Assembly: GCA_903839035.1 (NCBI GenBank)
Contig: CAIMAQ010000002.1
Location: forward strand, 1 to 64,000
From: an uncultured Opitutia bacterium
Lineage (GTDB): Bacteria > Verrucomicrobiota > Verrucomicrobiia > Opitutales > Opitutaceae
Reading direction: 5' to 3'
DNA length: 64,000 bases
The notes beneath the pieces are model-generated. The model saw nothing but the letters and a program-made list of their open reading frames with translations, had not been told where the DNA came from and did not search any database. The position numbers and the translations under genes are program-made. Positions 9,314 to 17,942 of this stretch are shown here, one piece after another (position 1 is the stretch's first letter; the number at the start of each line of letters is the position of its first letter).

Positions 9314-10741
9314 ATGCTGTTCAACTCGCTTACCTTTGTTGTCTTTTTCGTCCTGGTCCTGAGCGCCTATTGGACGATGCGGTCGTGGACCGCGCGCAAG
9401 AATCTGCTGCTGGTCGCCAGCTACATCTTCTATGGGGCGTGGAATCCGCCGTTCGCGCTGCTGCTCTTCGCCACCTCCGCGCTCGACTTCTACCTGGGCG
9501 CCCGCATCGCGGCCGCCGATGACCCGCGGGCCCGCCGGGCCTGGATGATCACCAGCGTGACCGTGAATCTCAGCAGTCTGGGCTTCTTCAAGTACGGCAA
9601 CTTCCTGCTCACCAATTTCGAGTGGACCCTGTCCAAGTATGGCGTCGCGTACCACGCGCCGCAGTTCGATGTCTTCCTGCCGATCGGCATCTCCTTCTAC
9701 ACCTTTCACTCGCTGTCCTATACCCTCGATGTGTACCGCAAGGTGTGCCAGCCCACGAAGTCGCTGCGGGACTTCACGCTCGCCGTCTCGTTTTTCCCGC
9801 AGCTCGTCGCCGGCCCAATCGTGCGCGCGGCGGATTTCCTGCCCCAACTCGTCACGGCCCCGGGATTAAAACGCGGGCAGTTTTACTGGGGCCTGCTGCT
9901 GATGACCCTCGGCATGTTCGAGAAAATTGTCCTCGCCGACACGATGCTCGCGGACACGGCCGACACCATCTTCGGCTACGGCGGTCCGCTGCAGGCCCTC
10001 GACGCGTGGGCCGGCGTGCTGGCTTTCTCGGGCCAGATTTTCTTCGACTTCGCCGGCTATTCGACCTGCGCCATCGGCGCGGCCCTCTGCCTCGGTTTCC
10101 ACCTGAAGGATAACTTTCGCTTTCCGTATGCCGCGGTCGGTTTCTCCGATTTCTGGCGCCGCTGGCACATCTCGCTGTCTACGTTCCTCCGCGACTTCCT
10201 CTACATCCCGCTCGGCGGCAACCGGTCCGGTCCCGTGCGCGCGGCGATCAACCTGATGATCGTGATGTTCATCGGCGGCCTCTGGCACGGCGCCGCGTGG
10301 ACCTTTGTGGTGTGGGGCCTGATCCACGGCGTGCTGCTGGTCATTGAGCGGCTCGTCAAAGCCGTGACCAAGGACGCAGCCTGGACCGAGGCCTTCATGA
10401 CCCGGCTCCTGATGGGACTGTTCACCTATGCCGCGGTTTGCTTCGCGTGGGTGTTCTTCCGCGCGAACGATTTTTCAACTGCGGCCCGGATTGTGGCCGC
10501 GATGGCGGGCCAGATCCCCCACGGGGTTGGCGCCGCACTCCTGCCCACCCTCTCCCTGTGGAAGGTCGGCGTCGTCATCGCCGGCCTGCTGCTCGCGCAC
10601 CGGGCGTTGCGCGACACCTCGATCGAGGCGGTGGTCACCCGGATGCCGCGCTGGCTCGTGACCGCGCTCTGGACGCTCATGCTCGGCGCCATCATTCTCA
10701 CGCAAGGAAACGGCCATGCCTTCATCTACTTCCAATTTTGA
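9314..10741 (+). CDS. MBOAT family O-acyltransferase (AlgI/DltB-like)
   Basis: A 475-residue polytopic membrane protein. It begins MLFNSLTFVVFFVLVL and contains the AlgI-type segments IGISFYTFHSLSYTLDVYR, FFPQLVAGPIVRA and FSDFWRRWHISLSTFLRDF. The invariant MBOAT histidines are in GLWHGAAWTF (~residue 325) and GLIHGVLL. Relatives move acetyl groups from a cytoplasmic donor across the inner membrane for O-acetylation of exopolysaccharide or teichoic acid. I start at ATG 9314; the frame is open from 9254, but that adds 20 non-family residues. The next gene overlaps its 3' end by 26 bp, indicating coupling. Confidence 0.92.
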   Translation: MLFNSLTFVVFFVLVLSAYWTMRSWTARKNLLLVASYIFYGAWNPPFALLLFATSALDFYLGARIAAADDPRARRAWMITSVTVNLSSLGFFKYGNFLLTNFEWTLSKYGVAYHAPQFDVFLPIGISFYTFHSLSYTLDVYRKVCQPTKSLRDFTLAVSFFPQLVAGPIVRAADFLPQLVTAPGLKRGQFYWGLLLMTLGMFEKIVLADTMLADTADTIFGYGGPLQALDAWAGVLAFSGQIFFDFAGYSTCAIGAALCLGFHLKDNFRFPYAAVGFSDFWRRWHISLSTFLRDFLYIPLGGNRSGPVRAAINLMIVMFIGGLWHGAAWTFVVWGLIHGVLLVIERLVKAVTKDAAWTEAFMTRLLMGLFTYAAVCFAWVFFRANDFSTAARIVAAMAGQIPHGVGAALLPTLSLWKVGVVIAGLLLAHRALRDTSIEAVVTRMPRWLVTALWTLMLGAIILTQGNGHAFIYFQF

Positions 10742-11798
10742 TTTTGTCCGGCCCGTGCCGGACCTGCCGTGGCGCGGCCTCCTCCTGGCCGTCACCCTCT
10801 TGACCGCGGTGGCCGCCGTCGCCTGGGAAATCCGCGTGCGCGCCTGGGGTTATGTCCCGACCTACACGGACGATTCGGACCTGTGGGCCGACCGCCGGGG
10901 CAAGGTGAAACCGGATTCGATCGTCATCATCGGCGACTCGCGCGCGTTGTTTGACTCGGATCTCAACACCTTGGAACAGGGCCTCGGCCAGCGCCCGGTC
11001 CAGCTCGCTCTCGTCGCCAGCTGCGCCTATCCGATCCTCGAGAATCTGGCCAACGACGAGAGCTTCCACGGCACCGTCATCAGTAGCCTGCTCCCCATGA
11101 TCTGGCTGGCGCCCCCGCCGTCCCCGCCCTACCAGAAGTCCGTCCGCGCCCTCCATCGCTATCGCAACCGGACCCTGGCGCAGCGTTCCAGTCATTTTAT
11201 CGGCCTGTGGCTGGAGGGACAACTCGCCTTCCTGAACGATGACGACCTCACGCTCGAGGCCCTGCTGAATCATCTGCCGGTCCCCAACCGCGCCGCCGCG
11301 CAGATTCCGCCCCCCGGTCCGCCGTATTTTTTCAACATGGATCTCGACCGGCGCAGCTGGATGATCGACCAGGCTGTACACCCGGGAAAATTGCAGGACC
11401 GCGTAAAATATGGCTGGCCGCCGCTCTTCACGCCGCCGCCCCCGCCGAGTTATGTGCCGAAGGAGGCCTTCCTGGCCGGCGTCGGCAAGGCGATCGAGGC
11501 ACGCTTCGGCGACACCGCCGCCGCGGTGAAGAAAATTCGCGCCCGCGGCGGCAAGGTGGTTTTCGTCCGCTACCCGTTCAACGGCCCGTTGAAGGAAATC
11601 GAGGACAAGGCGACGCCCCGCGCAGGTCCGTGGAGCCGGATTCTGAAGGAATCCGGTGCGCCCGGCATCTATTTCGAGGACTACCCGGAACTCGCCGGCT
11701 TCATTTGCCCGGAGTGGTCGCACCTGTCGGCGCCGGATTCCGTCGAGTTCACGAAGCGGCTTGTGCCGCACCTGAAACAGGCGCTGGCGACGCCCTGA
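10716..11798 (+). CDS. SGNH-like periplasmic protein, probable partner of the MBOAT acyltransferase
   Basis: 360 residues: one N-terminal membrane anchor (WRGLLLAVTLLTAVAAVAW), then a soluble domain. IVIIGDSRALF (~residue 70) is block I of the SGNH/GDSL hydrolase fold with the nucleophile Ser. WSHLSAPDSVEF near the C terminus looks like the block V region, although the Asp/His spacing is atypical. AlgJ/AlgX-type proteins of this fold finish O-acetylation started by an AlgI-like MBOAT. The ATG lies inside the MBOAT gene, strongly suggesting a two-protein acetylation unit. A proline-rich loop (TPPPPPSYVP) precedes the C-terminal third. The target glycan is unknown. Confidence 0.7.
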   Translation: MPSSTSNFDFVRPVPDLPWRGLLLAVTLLTAVAAVAWEIRVRAWGYVPTYTDDSDLWADRRGKVKPDSIVIIGDSRALFDSDLNTLEQGLGQRPVQLALVASCAYPILENLANDESFHGTVISSLLPMIWLAPPPSPPYQKSVRALHRYRNRTLAQRSSHFIGLWLEGQLAFLNDDDLTLEALLNHLPVPNRAAAQIPPPGPPYFFNMDLDRRSWMIDQAVHPGKLQDRVKYGWPPLFTPPPPPSYVPKEAFLAGVGKAIEARFGDTAAAVKKIRARGGKVVFVRYPFNGPLKEIEDKATPRAGPWSRILKESGAPGIYFEDYPELAGFICPEWSHLSAPDSVEFTKRLVPHLKQALATP

Positions 11799-11805
11799 CG
11801 CAGCG

Positions 11806-11830
11806 CCGCCGCCGAAAACTCCGGCGGCGG
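11806..11830 (+). terminator. Hairpin after the SGNH gene
   Basis: A 9-bp G+C stem (11806-11814 paired with 11822-11830) with a 7-nt A-rich loop starts 8 nt after the stop of the SGNH-like gene and precedes the convergent OB-like gene. There is no T-tract, so it is a terminator candidate only. Confidence 0.4.
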
Positions 11831-11865
11831 GCGGTTGAAGGCGAACGGCGCAGGGCGCCGGAGGG

Positions 11866-12210
11866 TTACATCGACGCGAGCACGTTGACGGAAACGGCTA
11901 CCTGGCCGTCATCCGAGGTGACGATGTTGATGGTGTCACCGACCTTGATGTCGCCACTACCGATCGAGGCACTGCCCTTCGCATAGGTCGTGGCGCTGGT
12001 GATCGTGACGGTCCGGCCATCCACGGTCAGCGTGGTGGCGGTCTTGGCCGCGAGCTTGCCGCTGATGTTCTTGGTCAGCCGGTTGTCGGGCTTGACCTGG
12101 GCCGGCGCGGCCGGGTCCACGGCCGCCGATTGCGCCGAGACGGACACGGCGGTGAGGGCAGAGGCGAGGAGCAGGCCGTACAGGGCCGGATTGAGCGGAT
12201 GGATTTTCAT
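11866..12210 (-). CDS. Small secreted protein, DUF5666/OB-like
   Basis: 114 residues with a Sec signal peptide (MKIHPLNPALYGLLLASALTA to SAQS) and a mature beta-rich domain. It contains ISGKLAAKTATTLTVDGRTV and KVGDTINIVTSDDGQ, the pattern of small bacterial OB-fold modules of the DUF5666 kind. Likely periplasmic or surface. I start at ATG 12210, since upstream codons in the open frame would destroy the signal peptide. It lies 28 bp downstream of the BON lipoprotein gene and may be its operon partner. Function unknown. Confidence 0.65.
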   Translation of the reverse strand: MKIHPLNPALYGLLLASALTAVSVSAQSAAVDPAAPAQVKPDNRLTKNISGKLAAKTATTLTVDGRTVTITSATTYAKGSASIGSGDIKVGDTINIVTSDDGQVAVSVNVLASM

Positions 12211-12238
12211 GGTGATGGGGTGGGTGGATCGGGCCGGT

Positions 12239-12568
12239 TCACTTGACCGTGATTTTGTTTTCGACGTCGTGCACGCCCTTGATGCCGCGGGCGATCTGCG
12301 CCGCGCGTGAGCGCTGCTCGGAGGTGTCGACAAAGCCGCTCAGCTGGACCGTGCCCTTGAACGTCTCGACGGAGACATCGAAGGCCTTGACGATTTCATC
12401 ATGGATGAACGCCGCCTTCACCTTGGCGGTGATCGTGCTGTCGTCGACAAATTCGCCGGTGCTTTCCTTCGTCGGCGTGGCCGCACAGCCGGTCTGCAGG
12501 GAGACCAGGCCACTGCCGCAGAGCACCACCAGCGCGCATACCTTGAGGGAGGATTTGAGGGAGTTCAT
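12239..12568 (-). CDS. BON domain lipoprotein
   Basis: 109 residues. A lipoprotein signal with lipobox LQTGC near residues 24-28 is followed by one BON domain: DDSTITAKVKAAFIHDE, then VETFKGTVQLSGFVD, then ARGIKGVHDVENKI. Relatives include OsmY and related periplasmic stress proteins that bind membranes or envelope polymers. Its first gene position and the 147-bp gap to the divergent M3 peptidase gene (12569-12715) suggest a promoter there, though I see no clear -10/-35 pair. Confidence 0.88.
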   Translation of the reverse strand: MNSLKSSLKVCALVVLCGSGLVSLQTGCAATPTKESTGEFVDDSTITAKVKAAFIHDEIVKAFDVSVETFKGTVQLSGFVDTSEQRSRAAQIARGIKGVHDVENKITVK

Positions 12569-12715
12569 GCCCTCTTAGTATCGCCAAACCTCCCCCGGTT
12601 CGTGGCCGGGGCGAAATTTCCGCATTTCCCGGCGTCGGCCCAGCCTTGCCAATTTCCCCGGTGGGGGCCAACGTTTTACCCCTCTAGGCAACCTTCCAAC
12701 CCACCCCGCACTCCC

Positions 12716-14911
12716 ATGGCAAAACCGTCGATTTTCCCGTCCCTGAGCCTGGCTCTGGTGACTCTCCTCACTGCCAGCCTAGGCCTCATGGCCCCGTTGG
12801 CCGCCGCCCCTGCCGCCACCCCCACTCCCGTGACCGCCAATCCCCTCCTGACCGAGAGCACCCTGCCCTATCACCTGCCGCCGTTCGACCTGATCAAGGA
12901 GGAACATTACACGCCGGCCTTCGAGGAAGGCATGGCGCAGCAGCTGAAGGAAGTCGCCGCCATCGTGGACAATGCCGAGGCCCCGACCTTCGAGAACACC
13001 ATCGTCGCCCTCGAGCGCTCCGGCCAGTTGCTCAACCGCGTTGATGCCATCTTTTCCAATCTGACCGGCGCGAATTCCAACCCCGCGCTGGAGGCCATTG
13101 ACAGCGCCATGGCCCCGCGGCTGGCGGCCCATGAGGACGCCATCAAGCTGAACAGCGCGCTCTTCGTGCGGATCCAAACCCTTTATGATGCGCGCAAGGA
13201 CCTCGGGCTGAACCGCGAGTCACTCTGGCTGCTGGAGCGCTACCACCTCGATTACATCCGCGCCGGCGCCAAGCTCGCCGAGACCGACAAGGTCAAGCTC
13301 AAGGCGCTCAACGCGCAAATCGCCACGCTCCAGACCACCTTCTCGCAGCAGGTCCAGAAGGAAAAAAACGCCGACGCCCTGATCGTCGACACCCAGGCCG
13401 AGCTCGCCGGCCTGTCCGACACCGAGATTGCCGCCGCCGCCGCGAAGGCCGCCAAGAATCACCCCGGAAAGTACCTGCTGCCCCTCCTCAACACCAGCGG
13501 CCAGCCCGCCCTCGTCTCGCTGCAAAACCGCGCGGTGCGCGAGCGCCTCATGGCCGCCTCGCTCGCCCGCGGCAGTCACGGCGGGCCGAATGACAATCGC
13601 GCGCTCGTCTCCCAGCTCGTTCGCGCCCGCGCCGAGCGCGCCGCCCTACTGGGTTACGCCACCCATGCGGATTACCAGCTGGAGGACCAGACCGCCAAGT
13701 CCGTCAAGACCATCAACAAGCTCCTCGCCGATCTCGCGCCGCCCGCCGTGGCCAACGCCCGCCGCGAGGCCGCCGAGATGCAGGCCATTATCGACCGGGA
13801 AAAGGGCGGCTTCACCCTCGGCGCCGCCGACTGGGCCCTCTACACCGAGAAGGTCCGCACGTCCAAGTACGCCTTCGATGAGTCCCAGCTCCGGCCTTAC
13901 TTCGAGCTGAACCACGTGCTCATCGACGGTGTGTTCTTCGCCGCCCACCAGCTCTACGGCCTCAATTTCAAGGAGCGCCATGACCTGCCGGTCTATCATC
14001 CGGATGTGCGGGTGTTCGAGGTCTTCAACGCCGACGGCTCGCCGCTCGCGCTGGTCCTCATCGACTACTATGCTCGCCCCTCCAAGCGCGGCGGGGCGTG
14101 GATGAACGCCTACGTCTCCCAGTCCGAGCTGCTCGGCGTGAAGCCCGTCGTCGCGAACCACCTCAACATCCCGAAGCCGGCGGACGGCCAGCCCACGCTG
14201 CTCACCGCCGACGAGGTCAAGACCGCGTTCCACGAGTTCGGCCACGCGCTGCACGGCATGTTTTCGCACGTGAAGTACCCGCGGTTCAGCGGCACGCGCG
14301 TCCCGCGGGACTTCGTCGAGTTCCCCTCGCAGGCGAACGAGATGTGGCGCTTCTGGCCCGAGGTGCTGCAGCGCTACGCGAAGCACTACCAGACCGGCGA
14401 ACCCATGCCCGCCGTCCTGCTTGAGAAGCTCCTCTCCACGCAAAAATTCAACCAGGGCCACGAGACCACCGAACAGCTGGCCGCCACCCTGCTCGATCAG
14501 GCCTGGTACCAGCTCAAGGCCGACCAGGTGCCCGGACCCGACGGCGTCGTGGCGTTTGAAGCCGCCACCCTGCGCCGGGTCGGCATGGACTTCGCCCCCG
14601 TGCCCCCCCGCTACCGCACCACCTATTTCTCCCACGCTTTCGCCGGCGGTTATTCCGCGGGGTATTATTCGTACCTCTGGAGCGAGGTGCTCGCCGCCGA
14701 CACGACGGAGTGGTTCAAGCTGCACGGCGGTCTCACGCGCACCAACGGCGACCGCTTCCGCAGCACCCTGCTGTCCCGCGGCGGCAGCCAGGACGCCATG
14801 AGCCTGTTCATCAACTTCACCGGCGGCGAACCCCAGCTCGAGCCCCTGCTCCAGAAGCGCGGGTTGGAACAGCCCCCGGGCGAGAAAAAATCCTCCGACT
14901 ACGACGGCTGA
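12716..14911 (+). CDS. M3 family zinc metallopeptidase (peptidyl-dipeptidase Dcp-like)
   Basis: 731 residues with an N-terminal signal peptide (LVTLLTASLGLMAPLAAAPAA), so probably periplasmic. The zinc site is HEFGH at residues 506-510, inside TAFHEFGHALHGMFSHV; the third ligand Glu is expected in FVEFPSQANEMW. Mature length and the ending FINFTGGEPQLEPLLQKRGL match Dcp-type enzymes, which trim dipeptides from the C termini of short peptides. ATG 12716 is chosen for its signal peptide; the frame is open to 12401, but that stretch is antisense to the BON gene. Followed 16 bp later by a thioredoxin-like lipoprotein gene. Confidence 0.92.
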   Translation: MAKPSIFPSLSLALVTLLTASLGLMAPLAAAPAATPTPVTANPLLTESTLPYHLPPFDLIKEEHYTPAFEEGMAQQLKEVAAIVDNAEAPTFENTIVALERSGQLLNRVDAIFSNLTGANSNPALEAIDSAMAPRLAAHEDAIKLNSALFVRIQTLYDARKDLGLNRESLWLLERYHLDYIRAGAKLAETDKVKLKALNAQIATLQTTFSQQVQKEKNADALIVDTQAELAGLSDTEIAAAAAKAAKNHPGKYLLPLLNTSGQPALVSLQNRAVRERLMAASLARGSHGGPNDNRALVSQLVRARAERAALLGYATHADYQLEDQTAKSVKTINKLLADLAPPAVANARREAAEMQAIIDREKGGFTLGAADWALYTEKVRTSKYAFDESQLRPYFELNHVLIDGVFFAAHQLYGLNFKERHDLPVYHPDVRVFEVFNADGSPLALVLIDYYARPSKRGGAWMNAYVSQSELLGVKPVVANHLNIPKPADGQPTLLTADEVKTAFHEFGHALHGMFSHVKYPRFSGTRVPRDFVEFPSQANEMWRFWPEVLQRYAKHYQTGEPMPAVLLEKLLSTQKFNQGHETTEQLAATLLDQAWYQLKADQVPGPDGVVAFEAATLRRVGMDFAPVPPRYRTTYFSHAFAGGYSAGYYSYLWSEVLAADTTEWFKLHGGLTRTNGDRFRSTLLSRGGSQDAMSLFINFTGGEPQLEPLLQKRGLEQPPGEKKSSDYDG

Positions 14912-14927
14912 GCCGCCGACCCCTCCC

Positions 14928-15392
14928 ATGAAGGACTATCTCCTCCTCGGCACTGCGGCGCTGCTCGTCGTTTTCACCGGCTGCAACCGCTCCGGCGTGA
15001 TTGACGCCACCAGCCCCGCCGGTACGGCCGCCGCCGGCAGCGCGGTCCACAAGTCGCCGACCCCGGCCCGCATCGGCCGCGGGAAGGAAGTGAACATCCA
15101 GGATTTCGTGGTGCCGGGCAAAACCACCATCTTCGACTTCACCAGCGAATACTGCCCGCCCTGCCGCGCCATCGCGCCGTTGCTCCACAAGCTCCACGCC
15201 GACCACGCCGATGTCGTCGTGGTGGAGGTGGATCTCAACCGTCCCGGCGTGCAGGGAATCGACTGGGCCTCCCCGCTGGCCCGGCAGTACCAGATGACCT
15301 CCATCCCGGCGTTCAAGGTTTACGGTCCCAACGGCCGCCTGCAGGCCGAGGGCGATGATGCCTATCAACTGGTCCGCAATATGTTGAGGTAA
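14928..15392 (+). CDS. Thioredoxin-fold lipoprotein
   Basis: 154 residues. A lipoprotein signal (LLLGTAALLVVFTGC) anchors a thioredoxin fold whose active site is CPPC at residues 76-79 (SEYCPPCRAIAPL); the cis-Pro motif TSIPAFKVYG follows. CPPC rather than CGPC makes the redox behaviour hard to predict; an oxidoreductase for envelope proteins is likely. Only 16 bp separate it from the M3 peptidase gene, so the two are probably one transcript. Confidence 0.85.
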   Translation: MKDYLLLGTAALLVVFTGCNRSGVIDATSPAGTAAAGSAVHKSPTPARIGRGKEVNIQDFVVPGKTTIFDFTSEYCPPCRAIAPLLHKLHADHADVVVVEVDLNRPGVQGIDWASPLARQYQMTSIPAFKVYGPNGRLQAEGDDAYQLVRNMLR

Positions 15393-15397
15393 GTCTT

Positions 15398-15422
15398 TCC
15401 CTCCCGCGGGTCGCGGGAGGGA
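15398..15422 (+). terminator. Strong hairpin after the thioredoxin-like gene
   Basis: An 11-bp perfect stem, 15398-15408 (TCCCTCCCGCG) with 15412-15422, and a 3-nt loop begin 5 nt after the stop codon. There is no T-run after it. Likely a terminator or mRNA-stabilising hairpin. Confidence 0.5.
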
Positions 15423-15495
15423 ACTCTGCGGCACGCGGCTGGCTGTCGGGGGCGCTGGCCCCGGCGCCTCCGCGCCAGGCCACCCCCACGACCCG

Positions 15496-16038
15496 TCATT
15501 CCGCCCCCAGCGGGCCAAGACCAGCGGCTGACGCCTGCTGCAGCTCTTTCTGCGCGGTCTCATCGTCACCGTCCCCGTCGCCCTCACGCTCTTCCATCGT
15601 CCACTGGGCTTTCGACAAGGTGAACGGCATCCTGAGGCCGTACGTGCCCACCCGCGGCCTGGGCCTGCTCCTGATCCTCGCCCTGGTCGTGTCCGTGGGC
15701 TGGTTCAGCTCGTTCTTCCTGATCAAGCGGATCTACCGCCTGATGGATGGCTGGAACGCATGCCGGTCATCAGCTTCATCTACGCCTCGCCGCGCGATTT
15801 CCTCAAGGCCTTCGCCGGCAAAAAACGCCGCTTCACCCACGCCGTGCTCGTCAATGTCCTCGCCGAGGAGGTCTGGTTCACCGGCTTTCTCACCGATGAA
15901 AACCTCGAGGAATTCAAGCTCGGGGAAAAATACGTCTCCGTCTACGTGCCCCAGGCCTACAATGTCGCCGGCCAGCTCTATCTCGTGAAACGCGACCGCG
16001 TCCGTCCCATCGACCATCTGTCCTCCGCCGCCGTTTAA
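15496..16038 (+). pseudogene. Decayed DUF502 family membrane protein gene
   Basis: The pieces of one DUF502 protein lie in different frames. Around 15532-15590 one frame reads LLQLFLRGLIVTVPVALTL. From ~15598 to ~15745 the next frame continues IVHWAFDKVNGIL, then GLGLLLILALVVSVGW and FLIKRIYRLMDGW. From 15760 a third frame continues MPVISFIYASPRDFLKAF, then EKYVSVYVPQAYNVAG and ends DHLSSAAV. One extra base near 15592-15596 and one missing base near 15748-15752 explain the shifts. A TGA at 15529 blocks the first frame, and the usual C-terminal tail is absent. A pseudogene is most likely; sequencing indels are the alternative. Confidence 0.75.
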
Positions 16039-16140
16039 GATGGGCAGGCATGTCACGTGCCCACCCACCCGCAAGGCGTCCTCACGCCCGACAATGGGAT
16101 GGAACCCGCGAGCCGGGCCCGTAGTCTCACGTTTCCTCCC

Positions 16141-16773
16141 ATGCTCCCCACCGGCCGGCTTTTCCTTGTCCTCCTCTGCGGCTGTGCCGCGCTCGTGGCC
16201 CACGCCGCCTCCGACGTGCGTTTCTCCGCGACCCTCAACCCGGATCTGCGCAACCGGACCGGGCTCAACCAGCTGACTTCCGACAACGTCGCTGTGATCG
16301 ACGGACTCGTCCGCCAAGACGAGGCTGCGAGCAAGTTCAAGGACAACGACGTGGATCACACCCGGTTCTCCCAGCGGCGCACCACCCGCGAACAGGATAT
16401 TTCCGGGCTCAACCGGCTGACCCCGGACCAGGTTTCCCTGCTGGATGACCTCATCGGTTACCGCATCACCGGCATCGCGCCGGCGTCCACGGCCGCCGCG
16501 ACCACAGTCACCTCGACGACCGGCACCGCGGTCAAACCCAACCTGTCCACCGCTAAGCTCGATATCCACGGCGAGATCGGCTTCACCTACGGCTGGGGCA
16601 AGGGCGGCAGCTTCAGCGGTGGCGACATCATCCTGACCTACGATGATCCCGCGGGCCGTTATGGCGTGCTCGTCGGCTACTCCGAGTACCAGGGCAAGGG
16701 CCTGTCCCCCTGCAATTTCCCCGGCTACGGCCCGTATCGCCTCTACCCCGGCGCCATGCCGTTCACCCGCTAG
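16141..16773 (+). CDS. Secreted protein of unknown function with an internal repeat
   Basis: 210 residues. A signal peptide (LFLVLLCGCAALVAHAAS) is followed by two copies of a 17-residue motif, GLNQLTSDNVAVIDGLV (41-57) and GLNRLTPDQVSLLDDLI (89-105). A Thr/Ala-rich linker follows, and then a C-terminal part with alternating Gly and aromatics (GEIGFTYGWGKGGSF, YGVLVGYSEY) suggesting beta strands. I do not recognise the family. ATG 16141 is selected because the signal peptide begins there. Position after a decayed DUF502 gene gives no functional hint. Confidence 0.65.
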   Translation: MLPTGRLFLVLLCGCAALVAHAASDVRFSATLNPDLRNRTGLNQLTSDNVAVIDGLVRQDEAASKFKDNDVDHTRFSQRRTTREQDISGLNRLTPDQVSLLDDLIGYRITGIAPASTAAATTVTSTTGTAVKPNLSTAKLDIHGEIGFTYGWGKGGSFSGGDIILTYDDPAGRYGVLVGYSEYQGKGLSPCNFPGYGPYRLYPGAMPFTR

Positions 16774-16785
16774 CCTGGCGTCCGT

Positions 16786-16816
16786 GGCGGGCGGGCGCGT
16801 CCCGTGCCCGCCCGCC
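16786..16816 (+). terminator. G+C-rich hairpin after the secreted repeat protein
   Basis: An 11-bp perfect stem (16786-16796, GGCGGGCGGGC, with 16806-16816) and a 9-nt loop lie 12 nt after the stop. There is no T-tract. The arm resembles the other GGYGGG-type intergenic palindromes in this window. Confidence 0.45.
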
Positions 16817-16886
16817 CGGGAGCCGTTTCACTGCTGACCCCCTCGCGTCTCGACTCGGCCGCCCCCGGGTCCACGCTTCGCGGTTC

Positions 16887-17768
16887 ATGCCCTGGCGATA
16901 CATACTTGTTTTCATCGGCGTTTTCGCGAGCTCGACCGCGGTCATCATGATCCGGCTGAGCCATACCCACCCGGCGGTGCTCGGCGCCCTACGGCTGCTC
17001 ATCGCCGCCGTCCTGCTGGCCCCCCTGTACTGGAACGCCCGGCGGAAACACCAGGCGGTCTATACCCGCGAGCACCGTGGACGCACCCTGCTGCCCGCCG
17101 CCCTGCTGGCCGTCCACCTGATCTCATGGGGTTACGGTTCGCGCCTGACCCCCGTGGCGTCCGCCAGCCTCATCGGCAACCTCCTGCCGATCGCCCTGCC
17201 GTTTTTCCTGCACTACCTGGTCAAGGAGCACATCAACCGCGCGGAGATCATCGGCACCGCCATCGCCCTCGGCGGCGTCGTCGCGCTCACCGTCCCGGGG
17301 CTCCTCGACAGCAGCCCGGGGTTTTTGGGCAACATCATCTGCTTCGGATCCATGATTGCGGCCGCCGGCTATGTCGCCCTCGGCCGGCGCAACCGCGACT
17401 TTCCCTCCCTCTGGCTTTATGTCGTTCCCGTTTACCTGCAGGCCGGGCTCATCAGTCTGGTGGTCTCCCTGCCGTGGCTGGGCACCTTCGAATTCAGGTC
17501 AGGCCGCGAATGGCTGCTGATGTTCGGGCTCGCCGGTTTCCCGACCATCCTCGGCCACTCGATGGTCAACTACGGCGTGCGCCACCTGCGCGGCCAGGTC
17601 GTCAGCCTCTGCAACGTCACCCAGTTCGTCTTCGCCACCGTGCTGGGCTTCTTCTTTTTCCGCGAACTGCCCAGCCCGCTCTTCTACGCCTCCAGCGCCC
17701 TCGTCATCGCCGGCATCGCGCTCGTGGTGTTCTCCGCGCCCACTCCGCTGCCCCCGGAGGTGGAATAG
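16887..17768 (+). CDS. EamA/DMT family transporter
   Basis: 293 residues with ten predicted helices in two EamA repeats. The N-terminal repeat starts YILVFIGVFASSTAVIMIRL and includes PAVLGALRLLIAAVLLAP; the second includes GNIICFGSMIAAAGYVALG and ends ASSALVIAGIALVVF. Family members export amino acids, nucleobases or sugars, but the substrate cannot be inferred. ATG 16887 gives a normal-length protein. It stands alone, with hairpins on both sides, upstream of the heparinase-like gene. Confidence 0.85.
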   Translation: MPWRYILVFIGVFASSTAVIMIRLSHTHPAVLGALRLLIAAVLLAPLYWNARRKHQAVYTREHRGRTLLPAALLAVHLISWGYGSRLTPVASASLIGNLLPIALPFFLHYLVKEHINRAEIIGTAIALGGVVALTVPGLLDSSPGFLGNIICFGSMIAAAGYVALGRRNRDFPSLWLYVVPVYLQAGLISLVVSLPWLGTFEFRSGREWLLMFGLAGFPTILGHSMVNYGVRHLRGQVVSLCNVTQFVFATVLGFFFFRELPSPLFYASSALVIAGIALVVFSAPTPLPPEVE

Positions 17769-17769
17769 C

Positions 17770-17786
17770 CCGCCTCATCGAGGCGG
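17770..17786 (+). terminator. Short hairpin after the EamA gene
   Basis: A 7-bp perfect stem (CCGCCTC / GAGGCGG) with loop ATC lies directly after the stop codon. The rest of the 174-bp gap to 17943 holds imperfect inverted pairs (GGAGAAA with TTTCTCC; CAGAATC with GATTCTG) but no gene. Confidence 0.4.
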
Positions 17787-17942
17787 TCGGGGCAAGGAGC
17801 AAGAAGCAAACGGGAGAAAGCTATCCACGATCAGAATCCTATGTTTTCTCCTGCCCCCCGCTCCCTGAAAGATTCTGGATATCGCTGAAGCCCCCCGACA
17901 AACTCCCGCTGGATTCTCCGCCAACGTAAGCAGATCACGCCC

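Noticed and set aside
12401-12715. 105-codon upstream extension of the M3 peptidase
   Set aside because: It runs antisense through the BON gene and would bury the signal peptide that begins at 12716.
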